This document shows positions 36,074 through 44,418 of a stretch of DNA of 64,000 bases, piece after piece; the first letter of the stretch is position 1; each line of letters opens with the position of its first letter. The notes beneath the pieces are model-generated. The model saw only the letters and a program-made list of their open reading frames with translations. It was not told where the DNA came from and searched no databases. A program made the translations under genes and the position numbers. Source of the DNA: an uncultured Clostridia bacterium (lineage in GTDB: Bacteria > Bacillota > Clostridia > TANB77 > CAG-465); assembly GCA_949106495.1 (NCBI GenBank), contig CARYZD010000001.1:62001-126000 (forward strand). Reading direction: 5' to 3'.

Positions 36074-38911
36074 TTATTTTAATATCTTTCTTAAAAATTC
36101 TCCTGTATAGCTTTCTTCTACTTTTGCAACTTGTTCAGGTGTACCAGTTGCTACTATTGTTCCACCATTATCTCCACCTTCTGGTCCTAAGTCTATAATA
36201 TTATCTGCACTCTTTATTACATCTAAATTATGTTCTATTACAAGTAATGTGTTTCCACCTTCAACAAGTCTTTGTAATATTTCAATTAGTTTATGTACAT
36301 CTGCCATATGAAGTCCTGTTGTTGGTTCATCTAAAATATACATTGTTTTTCCAGTAGACCTTTTTGAAAGCTCAGTTGCAAGTTTAATTCTTTGTGCTTC
36401 ACCACCAGATAAAGTTGTAGATGGTTGACCTATTTTTATATATCCCAAACCAACATCCATTAATGTTTGTAACTTGTTTTTAATTGTTGGTATATTCTTA
36501 AAGAACTCTACTCCTTCTTCAACTGTCATATCTAAAACATCACTAATACTTTTTCCTTTATACTTAACTTCTAAAGTTTCTCTTGAATATCTTTTTCCTT
36601 TACATACTTCACATGGTACATAAACATCTGGCAGAAAATTCATTTCAATTTTAATTATACCATCTCCTGAACATGCTTCACACCTTCCACCTGGTACATT
36701 AAAACTAAATCTTCCTTTTGCATACCCTCTAATTTTTGCCTCATTTGTAGTTGCAAATAAATCTCTTATTGCATCAAACATTCCTGTATATGTTGCAGGA
36801 TTTGAACGAGGAGTTCTACCAATTGGTGATTGATCTATGTTTATTACTTTGTCAAAATACTTTAATCCTTTAATTTTATCAAATTTACCAGGTCTAGTAT
36901 ATGCTCTATTTAAATCTCTTTCCATTACTTTACAAATTATTCCGTTTACTAATGTAGATTTTCCAGAGCCTGATACTCCCGTAACACAGTTAAATACTCC
37001 TACTGGTATTTTTACATCTATATTTTTTAGATTATTTTCTTTTGCCCCTTTTACTTCCAAATATCCAACACTTGTTTTTCTTCTTGTCTTTGGTACAGAT
37101 ATTTTTAGTTTTCCACTTAAATATTTTCCAGTAATTGAATCATCACATTTTAATATCTCTTCTGGAATACCCGAAAATACTACATTTCCACCATGGACTC
37201 CCGCACCTGGTCCAATATCTACTATATAATCTGATTCTCTCATAGTATCTTCATCATGTTCAACAACAATTAATGTATTTCCTAAATCTCTCATTTTCTT
37301 TAAAGAATTAAGTAACTTTTCATTATCTTTTTGATGAAGACCAATACTTGGTTCATCTAATATATATAGTACTCCTGTAAGCCCTGAACCAATTTGAGTT
37401 GCAAGTCTTATTCTTTGAGACTCTCCTCCAGATAAAGTTCCAGAACTTCTAGAAAGTGTTAAATAACTAAGTCCAACATCAATTAAAAATTGTAGTCTAT
37501 AGTTTAATTCTTTAACAATCTGTTCTCCAATTGTTTTATCTTTTTGACTCATTTTATCATATTCTTTATTTATATATGATTTAATATCTACTATATTTTT
37601 ATTACATAATTCATGTATATTTAATTTTCCTATTGTAACAGCTAAACTCTCTTTTTTTAATCTTGCACCATCACAATAGTTACAATGTGAACTTGACATG
37701 AATCCTTCATAAAAAGTTTTCATTCCTTGAGATTTAGTTTCATTAAATCTTCTTTGTAATGTATTTACTACTCCTTCAAATTCATCTTCAAAATCTCTTT
37801 GTAAATTTTTACCAGTATGTGAAAACTTTATCTTCTCTCCTTTACTTCCATATAACAATACTTCCATAAAATTTTCTGGCAAATCTTTTAATTTAGTTGC
37901 AGGATTTATATTATAATGAGTGCATAAACCTTCTAAATACATTTTACTTATTCCATCAACTATACTTCCCGCACCTGTCCAGCCTTTTATACAACCATAG
38001 TCTGTAAGCTTTTTCTCTTTATCTGGCATAATTTTATCTGGGTCTATTTTTAAAATTTCTCCAAGTCCTGTACAATAAGGACATGCTCCAAATGGACTAT
38101 TAAAAGAAAACATTCTTGGAGTAAGTTCTTCTAAGCTAATTCCACAATCCACACAAGCATAATTTTGTGAAAATATTTGCTCTGTTCCAGTATTTAAATT
38201 ACTAATTATAACTAAATTTTCAGCATATTTTAGTGCAAGTTCTACTGAATCTGCAAGTCTTTTTCTTATGTCTTCTCTAACGACTAATCTATCAACAATA
38301 ACTTCTATATTATGCTTCTTTTGCTTATCTAGTGTAGGAATTTCTTCAGACAAATCATAAGTATCTCCATCAATTCTTGCACGAATATATCCATCCTTTA
38401 ATACTCTTTCTAGTATTTTTACATGTTCACCTTTTCTTCCACGAATAACAGGAGTCATTACTAATATTTTAGTTCCTTCTTCATATCCAAGAATTTGGTC
38501 TACAATCTCATCTACGCTTTGTTTTTTTATTCTTTTTCCGCAATTTGGACAATGTGGTACACCTACTCTTGCATATAATAATCTTAAATAATCATATATC
38601 TCTGTTACTGTTCCAACAGTAGAACGAGGATTTTTAGATGTTGTTTTTTGGTCAATAGATATGGCAGGAGATAAGCCTTCAATATATTCTACATTAGGTT
38701 TTTCCATTATACCTAAAAATTGTCTTGCATAAGAAGATAACGATTCAACATATCTTCTTTGTCCTTCTGCATATATAGTGTCAAAAGCAAGAGATGATTT
38801 TCCAGAACCTGAAAGTCCAGTAAATACAACTAATTTATCTCTTGGTATTTCTAAATCTACATTTTTTAAGTTATTTTCTTTTGCTCCTTTTATTATTAAT
38901 TTATCATTCAT
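36074..38911 (-). CDS. uvrA: excinuclease ABC subunit A
   Basis: Damage-recognition ATPase of nucleotide excision repair. 945 residues. Two ABC ATPase halves: Walker A GLSGSGKSSLAFDT (about 32) and GVSGSGKSTLVNG (about 645); signature LSGGESQRIRLATQIGSG and LSGGEAQRIKLA; Walker B LYILDEPSIGLH and MYILDEPTTGLH. Zinc-finger cysteines are in CPNCGKR, CVDCG/CPYC and CEACSGDG/CEVCKGKR. GGTGAG precedes the ATG. uvrB and uvrC are not adjacent. Confidence 0.98.
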   Translation of the reverse strand: MNDKLIIKGAKENNLKNVDLEIPRDKLVVFTGLSGSGKSSLAFDTIYAEGQRRYVESLSSYARQFLGIMEKPNVEYIEGLSPAISIDQKTTSKNPRSTVGTVTEIYDYLRLLYARVGVPHCPNCGKRIKKQSVDEIVDQILGYEEGTKILVMTPVIRGRKGEHVKILERVLKDGYIRARIDGDTYDLSEEIPTLDKQKKHNIEVIVDRLVVREDIRKRLADSVELALKYAENLVIISNLNTGTEQIFSQNYACVDCGISLEELTPRMFSFNSPFGACPYCTGLGEILKIDPDKIMPDKEKKLTDYGCIKGWTGAGSIVDGISKMYLEGLCTHYNINPATKLKDLPENFMEVLLYGSKGEKIKFSHTGKNLQRDFEDEFEGVVNTLQRRFNETKSQGMKTFYEGFMSSSHCNYCDGARLKKESLAVTIGKLNIHELCNKNIVDIKSYINKEYDKMSQKDKTIGEQIVKELNYRLQFLIDVGLSYLTLSRSSGTLSGGESQRIRLATQIGSGLTGVLYILDEPSIGLHQKDNEKLLNSLKKMRDLGNTLIVVEHDEDTMRESDYIVDIGPGAGVHGGNVVFSGIPEEILKCDDSITGKYLSGKLKISVPKTRRKTSVGYLEVKGAKENNLKNIDVKIPVGVFNCVTGVSGSGKSTLVNGIICKVMERDLNRAYTRPGKFDKIKGLKYFDKVINIDQSPIGRTPRSNPATYTGMFDAIRDLFATTNEAKIRGYAKGRFSFNVPGGRCEACSGDGIIKIEMNFLPDVYVPCEVCKGKRYSRETLEVKYKGKSISDVLDMTVEEGVEFFKNIPTIKNKLQTLMDVGLGYIKIGQPSTTLSGGEAQRIKLATELSKRSTGKTMYILDEPTTGLHMADVHKLIEILQRLVEGGNTLLVIEHNLDVIKSADNIIDLGPEGGDNGGTIVATGTPEQVAKVEESYTGEFLRKILK

Positions 38912-38935
38912 ATTCTCACCTTCAAAATCAAAAGT

Positions 38936-38964
38936 ATTATATCATACACTTGTTTGTTTTGCAA
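38936..38964 (-). promoter_or_regulatory. uvrA promoter
   Basis: On the minus strand, TTGCAA, a 17-base spacer, then a perfect TATAAT, 25 bases before the ATG. Nine bases upstream of the -35 box is GAACAAATGTAC (38974-38985), one base off the GAAC-N4-GTTC LexA box form. Confidence 0.7.
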
Positions 38965-38995
38965 TATTTTAAAGAACAAATGTACGTTTTTATCA

Positions 38996-39030
38996 AAAAT
39001 ACACCTATAATTAAATTATAAGTGTATTTT
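38996..39030 (-). terminator. terminator of the 39035 gene
   Basis: AAAATACAC-C-TATAAT pairs with ATTATA-A-GTGTATTTT, 4 bases after the stop. Confidence 0.75.
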
Positions 39031-39034
39031 GCAA

Positions 39035-39901
39035 CTATTTTAATCTTTTTATAACAGTTCTCATTATATTTCCATCGATAAATGAGTTATTTACTTCAAA
39101 TTTATCTTCTGGTAGAAATTCTTCTATAAAAGTTACCGATGGTACATAATGCCATTTTCCTCCAATTTTTAATGAATTTAATATTTTCATATAAGCTTGT
39201 GCATATTCTATACATTCTTCATCATTTTGCTCTTCTGTATTAACTTCATTAAAATGTTTAGTAAAACTTAAATTTGATGTAATTAAATCATATGATTTTT
39301 CTTCATAATCTTTTTGTAACCAATCTTCTTGTTCAAGTCTATTAGTATCTTTACATTCCATATCTAGCCCATATGCATCCATTCCTTTAGAAACTAAATA
39401 ATTAACTAAAGTCCCATTTTTTCCACATCCAATATCTAATGACTTTCCTTTTAACTCGTATTCTTTTACGTCTAAAATATCTAATATAAATTCAGGAGTA
39501 TATCCTGTATCTTTACTCTCTTGTTCATCTTTTTTTAAAGTAAATTCATTTATAAAATTCCTAACTTCTGTAAAATGTTCAAGTGCAATTCTTTCATAAT
39601 CTTTATTAAAATCTGATATGTTTTCAATAAGTTTATGATATATCTCTAATATGTTATTACAGTCTTCTTTTGTAATTTTTTTGCTTTCAGTCCCCTTTAC
39701 TAAATTTGTAAGAAAACTCTTAGAAAGTTTTTCCATTACTTTATTATATTTTTCTGTATTCATTTCATTTATTATCTTTTCACGATAATCATTTTCAAAT
39801 GATTCTTTATACTCAGTATTCTTTTTATTAAGTATTAAATTTTCAAAGCTTTTTCCTTCAAAAGCAGTTAAAATATATGTATATAATTCTTCTATATTCA
39901 T
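39035..39901 (-). CDS. class I SAM-dependent methyltransferase-like protein
   Basis: A predicted cytoplasmic methyltransferase. The SAM-binding motif LDIGCGKNGTLVNYL is near residue 155, followed by AYGLDME at the expected acidic end of the second strand, and DLITSNLSF at the motif IV position. The first 140 residues are helical and highly charged, without a domain I recognise. The start at 39901 follows GGAGGACAAT. The longer frame would begin at a TTG overlapping that site. Substrate unknown. It stands between uvrA and a phosphatase gene without an obvious shared pathway. Confidence 0.75.
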   Translation of the reverse strand: MNIEELYTYILTAFEGKSFENLILNKKNTEYKESFENDYREKIINEMNTEKYNKVMEKLSKSFLTNLVKGTESKKITKEDCNNILEIYHKLIENISDFNKDYERIALEHFTEVRNFINEFTLKKDEQESKDTGYTPEFILDILDVKEYELKGKSLDIGCGKNGTLVNYLVSKGMDAYGLDMECKDTNRLEQEDWLQKDYEEKSYDLITSNLSFTKHFNEVNTEEQNDEECIEYAQAYMKILNSLKIGGKWHYVPSVTFIEEFLPEDKFEVNNSFIDGNIMRTVIKRLK

Positions 39902-39966
39902 ATTGTCCTCCAATAAACATTAGTATTATACCACAATTTATGTAAATTTACTATATAGATATACAA

Positions 39967-40569
39967 TTAATTATTTAAATGTGGTGTTAAATTTTCATAT
40001 TCAAAATACATTTTATCTTTATCTACTACAAGTTTTGAAATAGATGTCTTAGTTATTTTCATCGATTTAACTTTATTAGACCATTGAATTCCATTGACTA
40101 TATGTCTAACTATAGATATAACTCCTCCATGTGTGACTATAACTAAATTTTCCACATTTTTATTTTCTTCTATAATATCAAAAAAGTCTTTATTAATTCT
40201 TTCAAAAAACTCTTTTGGACTTTCTCCTTCTGGAAATCTTTCATCATATTCTAAATCTCCAAAATGAGCATGTTTATAATTTTTTTCTGCCTCTTCATTT
40301 AACATTCCTGCAAATATACCATTATTATTTTCTCTAAGTCGTGAATCAATATCTAATTTAACATTAAATCTACTATTTATAATTTCTGCAGTCATATTAG
40401 CTCTTTTTAAATCACTAGATATTATCTTATCTATTTTAATATTATTTTCAAACATAAATTTTGCCAACTTTTCACATTTTTCTATTCCTTTTTCTATAAG
40501 TGGTAAATCTGTCCAGCCACCTCTATATCTATCATCGTCATCTCCATGTCTAATAATATAAATATTCAT
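39967..40569 (-). CDS. histidine phosphatase family protein
   Basis: A phosphoglycerate-mutase-like phosphatase. The catalytic RHG is in IYIIRHGDDDDRYRGGW (residues 3-19) and the second His is in VIVTHGGVISIV (about 147). Arg in SSDLKRANMTAEI and the phosphate pocket residues are present. The 200-residue length and GWTDLPLIEKG context fit the CobC/GpmB-like phosphatases. The substrate is not predictable, and no cobalamin genes are nearby. It lacks an adjacent cofactor operon. Confidence 0.87.
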   Translation of the reverse strand: MNIYIIRHGDDDDRYRGGWTDLPLIEKGIEKCEKLAKFMFENNIKIDKIISSDLKRANMTAEIINSRFNVKLDIDSRLRENNNGIFAGMLNEEAEKNYKHAHFGDLEYDERFPEGESPKEFFERINKDFFDIIEENKNVENLVIVTHGGVISIVRHIVNGIQWSNKVKSMKITKTSISKLVVDKDKMYFEYENLTPHLNN

Positions 40570-40619
40570 ATTTTATCTCCTTTTTTATATTATATATTCT
40601 AACATAAATTGTTACAAAA

Positions 40620-40644
40620 AGTAAGGGGTTTATATCCCCTTACT
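40620..40644 (-). terminator. terminator overlapping the end of the GT51 gene
   Basis: AGTAAGGGG pairs with CCCCTTACT across a 7-base loop, then TTTTT on the minus strand. The hairpin includes the last codons of the glycosyltransferase gene. Confidence 0.85.
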
Positions 40645-41355
40645 TTTCCTTATTTTATTAATTAAATTTTCTGCCTCTTCTTTTGAAATATAATTATTTT
40701 CTAGCATTGCATTTATTACTATTATTTGTCTTTGATATGTATAATTTGATTTATTACTAAGTTGATACACACTGGGAGCATTAGGAAGTCCTGCAAGTAA
40801 TGTTGAATCATTCAAATTCAGTTCATTTGGTTCTTTATCTAAATATCCATTTGCTGCCTCTTTAATTCCATAATGGCCATCACCAAAATATATAATATTT
40901 ACATATAGCTCCAAAATTTCATCTTTAGAATAGTTTTCCTCTAAATCTAAAACAACAAATACTTCTGCAACTTTTCTAGATAATTTCTTTTTTTGCTCAA
41001 AGTACATATTTTTAGCAAGTTGTTGAGTAATTGTACTTCCTCCACCTATTATTTTCTTATTTTGTAAATTACTTATAAAAGCTCTTCCAATTGAATAAAA
41101 ATCTATTCCAAAATGCTCATTAAATCTTTTATCTTCAATTGCAATTACTGCTTCTTTATATTCCTTAGATATATCCTCTATTTTAACATAGTTTGGATTT
41201 TCTCGAATTTCTTTTACTTTTTCTTCTATACTAACATTTTGTATAGCTGATTTATATAATTTATATCCATCTGAAATAAAATATCCAATAATAAAAATGA
41301 TAATAAGTAAAATTACAATAATTATACCTTTTATTCCTTTAAACAATGATTTCAT
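40630..41355 (-). CDS. monofunctional peptidoglycan glycosyltransferase (GT51)
   Basis: Polymerises lipid II into glycan strands at the outer membrane face. One N-terminal transmembrane helix (GIIIVILLIIIFIIGYFI, about 10-27) anchors it. The GT51 domain is complete: AVIAIEDKRFNEHFGID holds the catalytic Glu, followed by GGGSTITQQLAKNMYF, KVAEVFVVLDLE with ILELYVNIIYFG, and GIKEAANGYL. There is no transpeptidase domain, so it is MtgA/SgtB-like. The ATG at 41355 follows GGCGGTGATTAAT. The GTG three codons earlier overlaps that site. Confidence 0.93.
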   Translation of the reverse strand: MKSLFKGIKGIIIVILLIIIFIIGYFISDGYKLYKSAIQNVSIEEKVKEIRENPNYVKIEDISKEYKEAVIAIEDKRFNEHFGIDFYSIGRAFISNLQNKKIIGGGSTITQQLAKNMYFEQKKKLSRKVAEVFVVLDLEENYSKDEILELYVNIIYFGDGHYGIKEAANGYLDKEPNELNLNDSTLLAGLPNAPSVYQLSNKSNYTYQRQIIVINAMLENNYISKEEAENLINKIRKSKGI

Positions 41356-41400
41356 ATTAATCACCGCCTTATGAATTAATTATATATCATAAATTAATAT

Positions 41401-41832
41401 TTAACAAGTTTTATTATTTCTAATTTGTATTCCATCAGTATTCAAATAATAATCATGCTTTGAAATTATATCTGCTATACTTGTTTTTATATCCATTATA
41501 TTATAACAATTAATAACTAACACATCTGATTGAATAAAACACATATAATTATTTACTTTAGAAATAAAATTCTCGCTACCGTTAATTACTAGCACAATAT
41601 TTTCATTTTGATAATCATTTACTATCTCCTCATTTAACCATTCCATATATATTATTTGTCTATTAATATTTTTAAAATACTTATTTACAATATTTTTTAA
41701 TTTTTCTTTTTCACTTTTTTCATTTATATATATAACTTTAGCTTTTTCATATTCTTTAGAAATAAAGTTGTTTGCAACAATACACGAATGAGTGTAATTT
41801 GCTACAAATGTACACACCTTTATATTTTTCAT
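41401..41832 (-). CDS. 143-residue protein of unknown function
   Basis: Not recognised. AGAGGTG precedes the ATG. The sequence alternates short beta strands and helices: IKVCTFVAN near the start, AKVIYINE, QIIYMEWL, ENIVLVINGSENFISKVNN and DVLVINCYNI. This pattern suggests a small Rossmann-like alpha/beta fold. The NGSENF element faintly recalls the N-G/TGGTK turn of DUF1887/CARF-like sensors, but the similarity is too weak to assign. No signal peptide. It follows the divergent plus-strand ORF and precedes the GT51 gene by 46 bases. Confidence 0.7.
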   Translation of the reverse strand: MKNIKVCTFVANYTHSCIVANNFISKEYEKAKVIYINEKSEKEKLKNIVNKYFKNINRQIIYMEWLNEEIVNDYQNENIVLVINGSENFISKVNNYMCFIQSDVLVINCYNIMDIKTSIADIISKHDYYLNTDGIQIRNNKTC

Positions 41833-41895
41833 AATAACACACCTCTGGTATTATTTTAAATTATAATAAATGAAAATTTTGTTCTATTATATATA

Positions 41896-42222
41896 ATGAC
41901 ATTTTTAGAATTTTTTCTCATAGTATTATTTAATATTTTGCACATCATATTAATGGTGATTGATTTGAAAAATTATATATTAAAAATTAAGGATGCAATA
42001 ATAAATAATAAAAAAATATTAAGAAAATATTTTACTATTTCTATATATGTATTTATTATTTTCTCTTCTATGTTACCAAATAGAGATAATACTTCTAATA
42101 TCAATGAACTTAATAGTATTATTCCAGGAATAAATAAATTGTATAACAAAGATTATGATAAAGAATCTAAAAACCCTAGATACTCATTTAAATTATTTGA
42201 AATTTTACAAAATATTATATAA
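41896..42222 (+). CDS. possible small membrane protein, 108 aa (or 85 aa from TTG 41965)
   Basis: An open frame with a hydrophobic N-terminus (FLEFFLIVLFNILHIILMVI) and a second hydrophobic segment (YFTISIYVFIIFSSM), followed by a polar tail. The annotated ATG has no ribosome binding site and overlaps a TATAAT-like sequence. A TTG at 41965, five bases after AATGGTGAT, gives an 85-residue version with one membrane segment and may be the real start. It is divergent from the unknown 41401-41832 gene and ends 19 bases before the promoter of the DUF378 gene. Not recognised. It may not be a real gene. Confidence 0.4.
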   Translation: MTFLEFFLIVLFNILHIILMVIDLKNYILKIKDAIINNKKILRKYFTISIYVFIIFSSMLPNRDNTSNINELNSIIPGINKLYNKDYDKESKNPRYSFKLFEILQNII

Positions 42223-42240
42223 TTGTATATTAGTTTGTTT

Positions 42241-42269
42241 TTGACACAAAATATAAATGACAATATAAA
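42241..42269 (+). promoter_or_regulatory. promoter of the DUF378 gene
   Basis: TTGACA, a 17-base spacer, then TATAAA, with GGAGG beginning 12 bases later. Confidence 0.8.
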
Positions 42270-42289
42270 TTTGTCAGCAGGAGGTATTT

Positions 42290-42505
42290 ATGAAAACTTT
42301 TTACAACATATTGCTAACCCTAGTTATTATAGGAGCCCTAAACTGGGGAATACTAGGTTTATTCAAAGTAGACATTATCGGTTCTATATTTGGTGGAATG
42401 ACTAGTATGATAAGTAGAATTATCTTCGTATTAGTTGGTTTATGTGGAATCGGAGCTATCGCTCTATACAAACCAATTAATGACGGAGAAATGAGTCATT
42501 CCTAA
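42290..42505 (+). CDS. DUF378 family small membrane protein
   Basis: A 71-residue protein with two membrane segments. The family signature ALNWGILGLFKVDIIGSIFGG is conserved at residues 16-36, and the second helix contains GLCGIGAIALY. GCAGGAGG precedes the ATG. DUF378 proteins are widespread in Firmicutes with no established function. A strong promoter and a perfect terminator make this a single-gene unit on the plus strand amid minus-strand genes. Confidence 0.9.
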   Translation: MKTFYNILLTLVIIGALNWGILGLFKVDIIGSIFGGMTSMISRIIFVLVGLCGIGAIALYKPINDGEMSHS

Positions 42506-42519
42506 ATACCTAGAAAGAA

Positions 42520-42550
42520 AAAACATCTAGAATAATAATCTAGATGTTTT
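42520..42550. terminator. bidirectional terminator (DUF378 / TrmH-like gene)
   Basis: A perfect 12-bp stem AAAACATCTAGA and complement with a 7-base loop, shared by converging genes. It overlaps the last codons of the methyltransferase gene. Confidence 0.9.
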
Positions 42551-43349
42551 TATTTTTATATTGTTCATATAAAACAATTGATGTTGCTACACCAACATTT
42601 AAAGATTCAATTTTATCTGACATAGGTATTTTTATCAACATATCTGATAAATTAGCTACTTCATCGGATACTCCATTTGCTTCATTTCCCATTACAAATG
42701 CATATCTTTTATTTATATCTAAGATACTTAAGGTATTATTAGTATTTAAACTAGTTGTTACTATATTATATCCATACTCTTTTAATTTTTGTAATTCATT
42801 TATATCATTTAAATAAATTACTTTAGTATTTAATATTCCACCCATTGTTGATCTTAAAGCTTTTGGAGAATATACATCTGCTGTACCACTTATACATAAA
42901 ACTGTTTCTATGTCAAAAGCATTACAACTTCTAATTATTGTCCCAATATTACCTAAATCTTGAACTTTATCTAAAATAAGTATATTATTATTATTACTTT
43001 TTAGCTCGCTTTCTAAATCATATTTAGGTATTTCTAAAACTATAAGTATTCCTTGTGGTGTAACTGTATCTGTTACATACTTAAATATATTTTCATCAAA
43101 CTCTAATATTTTAATATTTTCTATGCTTTCTATTCGTTCTAAAATTTCTTTTCCACCATTTGATGTAAGTAATATAGATTTAGAATAAGCGATAAACTTA
43201 ATGTCTATCGCTTTCTCTTTATCTAATATTTCATTTACAACTTTTATACCTTCTAAATAAAAAGCATTATTTTTCATTCTAAATTTCTTTTCATTTAAAC
43301 TTCTAACAAATTTTACATTATTGTTAGATTTGCTGCAAATTATTTCCAT
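42540..43349 (-). CDS. TrmH/SpoU-family RNA 2'-O-methyltransferase
   Basis: A SPOUT methyltransferase acting on rRNA or tRNA ribose. An N-terminal L30e-like substrate-binding domain (residues 1-100) precedes the SpoU domain. The knot motifs are present: KVQDLGNIGTIIRSCNAFD (motif 1), FVMGNEANGVSDEV (motif 2) and IPMSDKIESLNVGVATSIVLY (motif 3). It is 269 residues long and RlmB/YsgA-like. It follows the PrsA-like gene by nine bases. The exact target nucleotide cannot be read from sequence. Confidence 0.9.
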   Translation of the reverse strand: MEIICSKSNNNVKFVRSLNEKKFRMKNNAFYLEGIKVVNEILDKEKAIDIKFIAYSKSILLTSNGGKEILERIESIENIKILEFDENIFKYVTDTVTPQGILIVLEIPKYDLESELKSNNNNILILDKVQDLGNIGTIIRSCNAFDIETVLCISGTADVYSPKALRSTMGGILNTKVIYLNDINELQKLKEYGYNIVTTSLNTNNTLSILDINKRYAFVMGNEANGVSDEVANLSDMLIKIPMSDKIESLNVGVATSIVLYEQYKNKNI

Positions 43350-43358
43350 ATTATTCTC

Positions 43359-44414
43359 CTATTCTACAGGTGTTGTTGTAGAATCATCTGCATTTGTTTT
43401 ATCATCTTCAGTTGAATATGCATTTGCATCTATTTTCTTAACAAATGTTTTGAATTTTTCTTCATCATATTTGAAGTTTTTATCTGTAACTATATTTGTA
43501 AATTTAGAATTTGCATATTCTTGTCTTTCTGTTTCACTTTTTAGTCTTCCATTTTCATTTATAGCATTTAATTTTATAATATGATATCCATATGTTGTTT
43601 CAACTAATTGTGGATATATTTCTCCAGCTTTCATAGTTTTTACTGCATCTGCAAATTCCTTAACTGTATATCCATCTATATACATTTTATATTGTCCACC
43701 ATTAGTTGCTGTTGCAGTATCATCTGAATTATCTTTTGCAAGTGTTGCAAAATCTTCTCCAGCTTTAGCTTTTGCAAGAATATCTTCTGCTTTTTTCTTT
43801 AATTCAGCTTTTTCATCGTCTGACATTGCAGCACCTGTTGATGAATTTGTGAAAGAGAATAAGATATGTGATGTATCATATTCATTCATATTAAGTTCTT
43901 CATCACCAGTTTTTTTAGAATTAATATATTCTAATACTTCATCATCTGATGCTTCAGTTGCAAGTTTTTCAATGTATGCTTGAATAATATAGTCATTGTA
44001 ATATATTTGTTTTAATGTATCTATACTAAATGTATAATTTTTTTTGAAATATTCAATATATTCTTCATTTTTAAATATTTCATCAACTTCTGCTTTATCT
44101 TCGTCTGTTAAATTCACTCCTGCTGCTTTAGCATCTGTTAAAATCATTTTATCTTGTGCAGCTTTATTTAATATTTCTGTTGGTATTGAATTAGCATCAT
44201 ATCCATAAGATTTTAAATATGAAGCAAACATTTCATAATATACTTGATATTCTTTTTTAGTTACTTTTCCGCCATCAAAAGTTGCAATTGCTGCATTATC
44301 TTTTAATACAACAGCTCCAACTATTGCAGCTACTATAACTAATAAAATAGCAAGTATAGCAATTATAACACCATTTTCGTTTCCAGATTTAAAATTTCTT
44401 TTTTTAATGTTCAT
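43359..44414 (-). CDS. PrsA/SurA-like peptidyl-prolyl isomerase (foldase)
   Basis: An extracytoplasmic foldase for secreted proteins. One N-terminal membrane helix (GVIIAILAILLVIVAAIVGAV, about 15-35) is followed by a SurA-N-type helical region (YEMFASYLKSYG) and a parvulin PPIC domain (about 180-290, with ASHILFSFT-like DTSHILFSFTNS, AKAGEDFATLAKD and TYGYHIIKL). There is no lipobox Cys, so it is anchored by the helix rather than by lipid as in Bacillus PrsA. It follows mfd by four bases, a neighbourhood also common in Bacillus and Clostridium. Confidence 0.9.
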   Translation of the reverse strand: MNIKKRNFKSGNENGVIIAILAILLVIVAAIVGAVVLKDNAAIATFDGGKVTKKEYQVYYEMFASYLKSYGYDANSIPTEILNKAAQDKMILTDAKAAGVNLTDEDKAEVDEIFKNEEYIEYFKKNYTFSIDTLKQIYYNDYIIQAYIEKLATEASDDEVLEYINSKKTGDEELNMNEYDTSHILFSFTNSSTGAAMSDDEKAELKKKAEDILAKAKAGEDFATLAKDNSDDTATATNGGQYKMYIDGYTVKEFADAVKTMKAGEIYPQLVETTYGYHIIKLNAINENGRLKSETERQEYANSKFTNIVTDKNFKYDEEKFKTFVKKIDANAYSTEDDKTNADDSTTTPVE

Positions 44415-44418
44415 ATTT

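Noticed and set aside
41896..41901. Leaderless translation from the ATG at 41896
   Set aside because: The TATAAT-like sequence overlaps this ATG, so a transcript would begin downstream; the TTG at 41965 fits better.
42223..42405. 60-residue plus-strand ORF across the DUF378 start
   Set aside because: It runs through the DUF378 promoter in another frame; the DUF378 frame has the ribosome binding site and family match.
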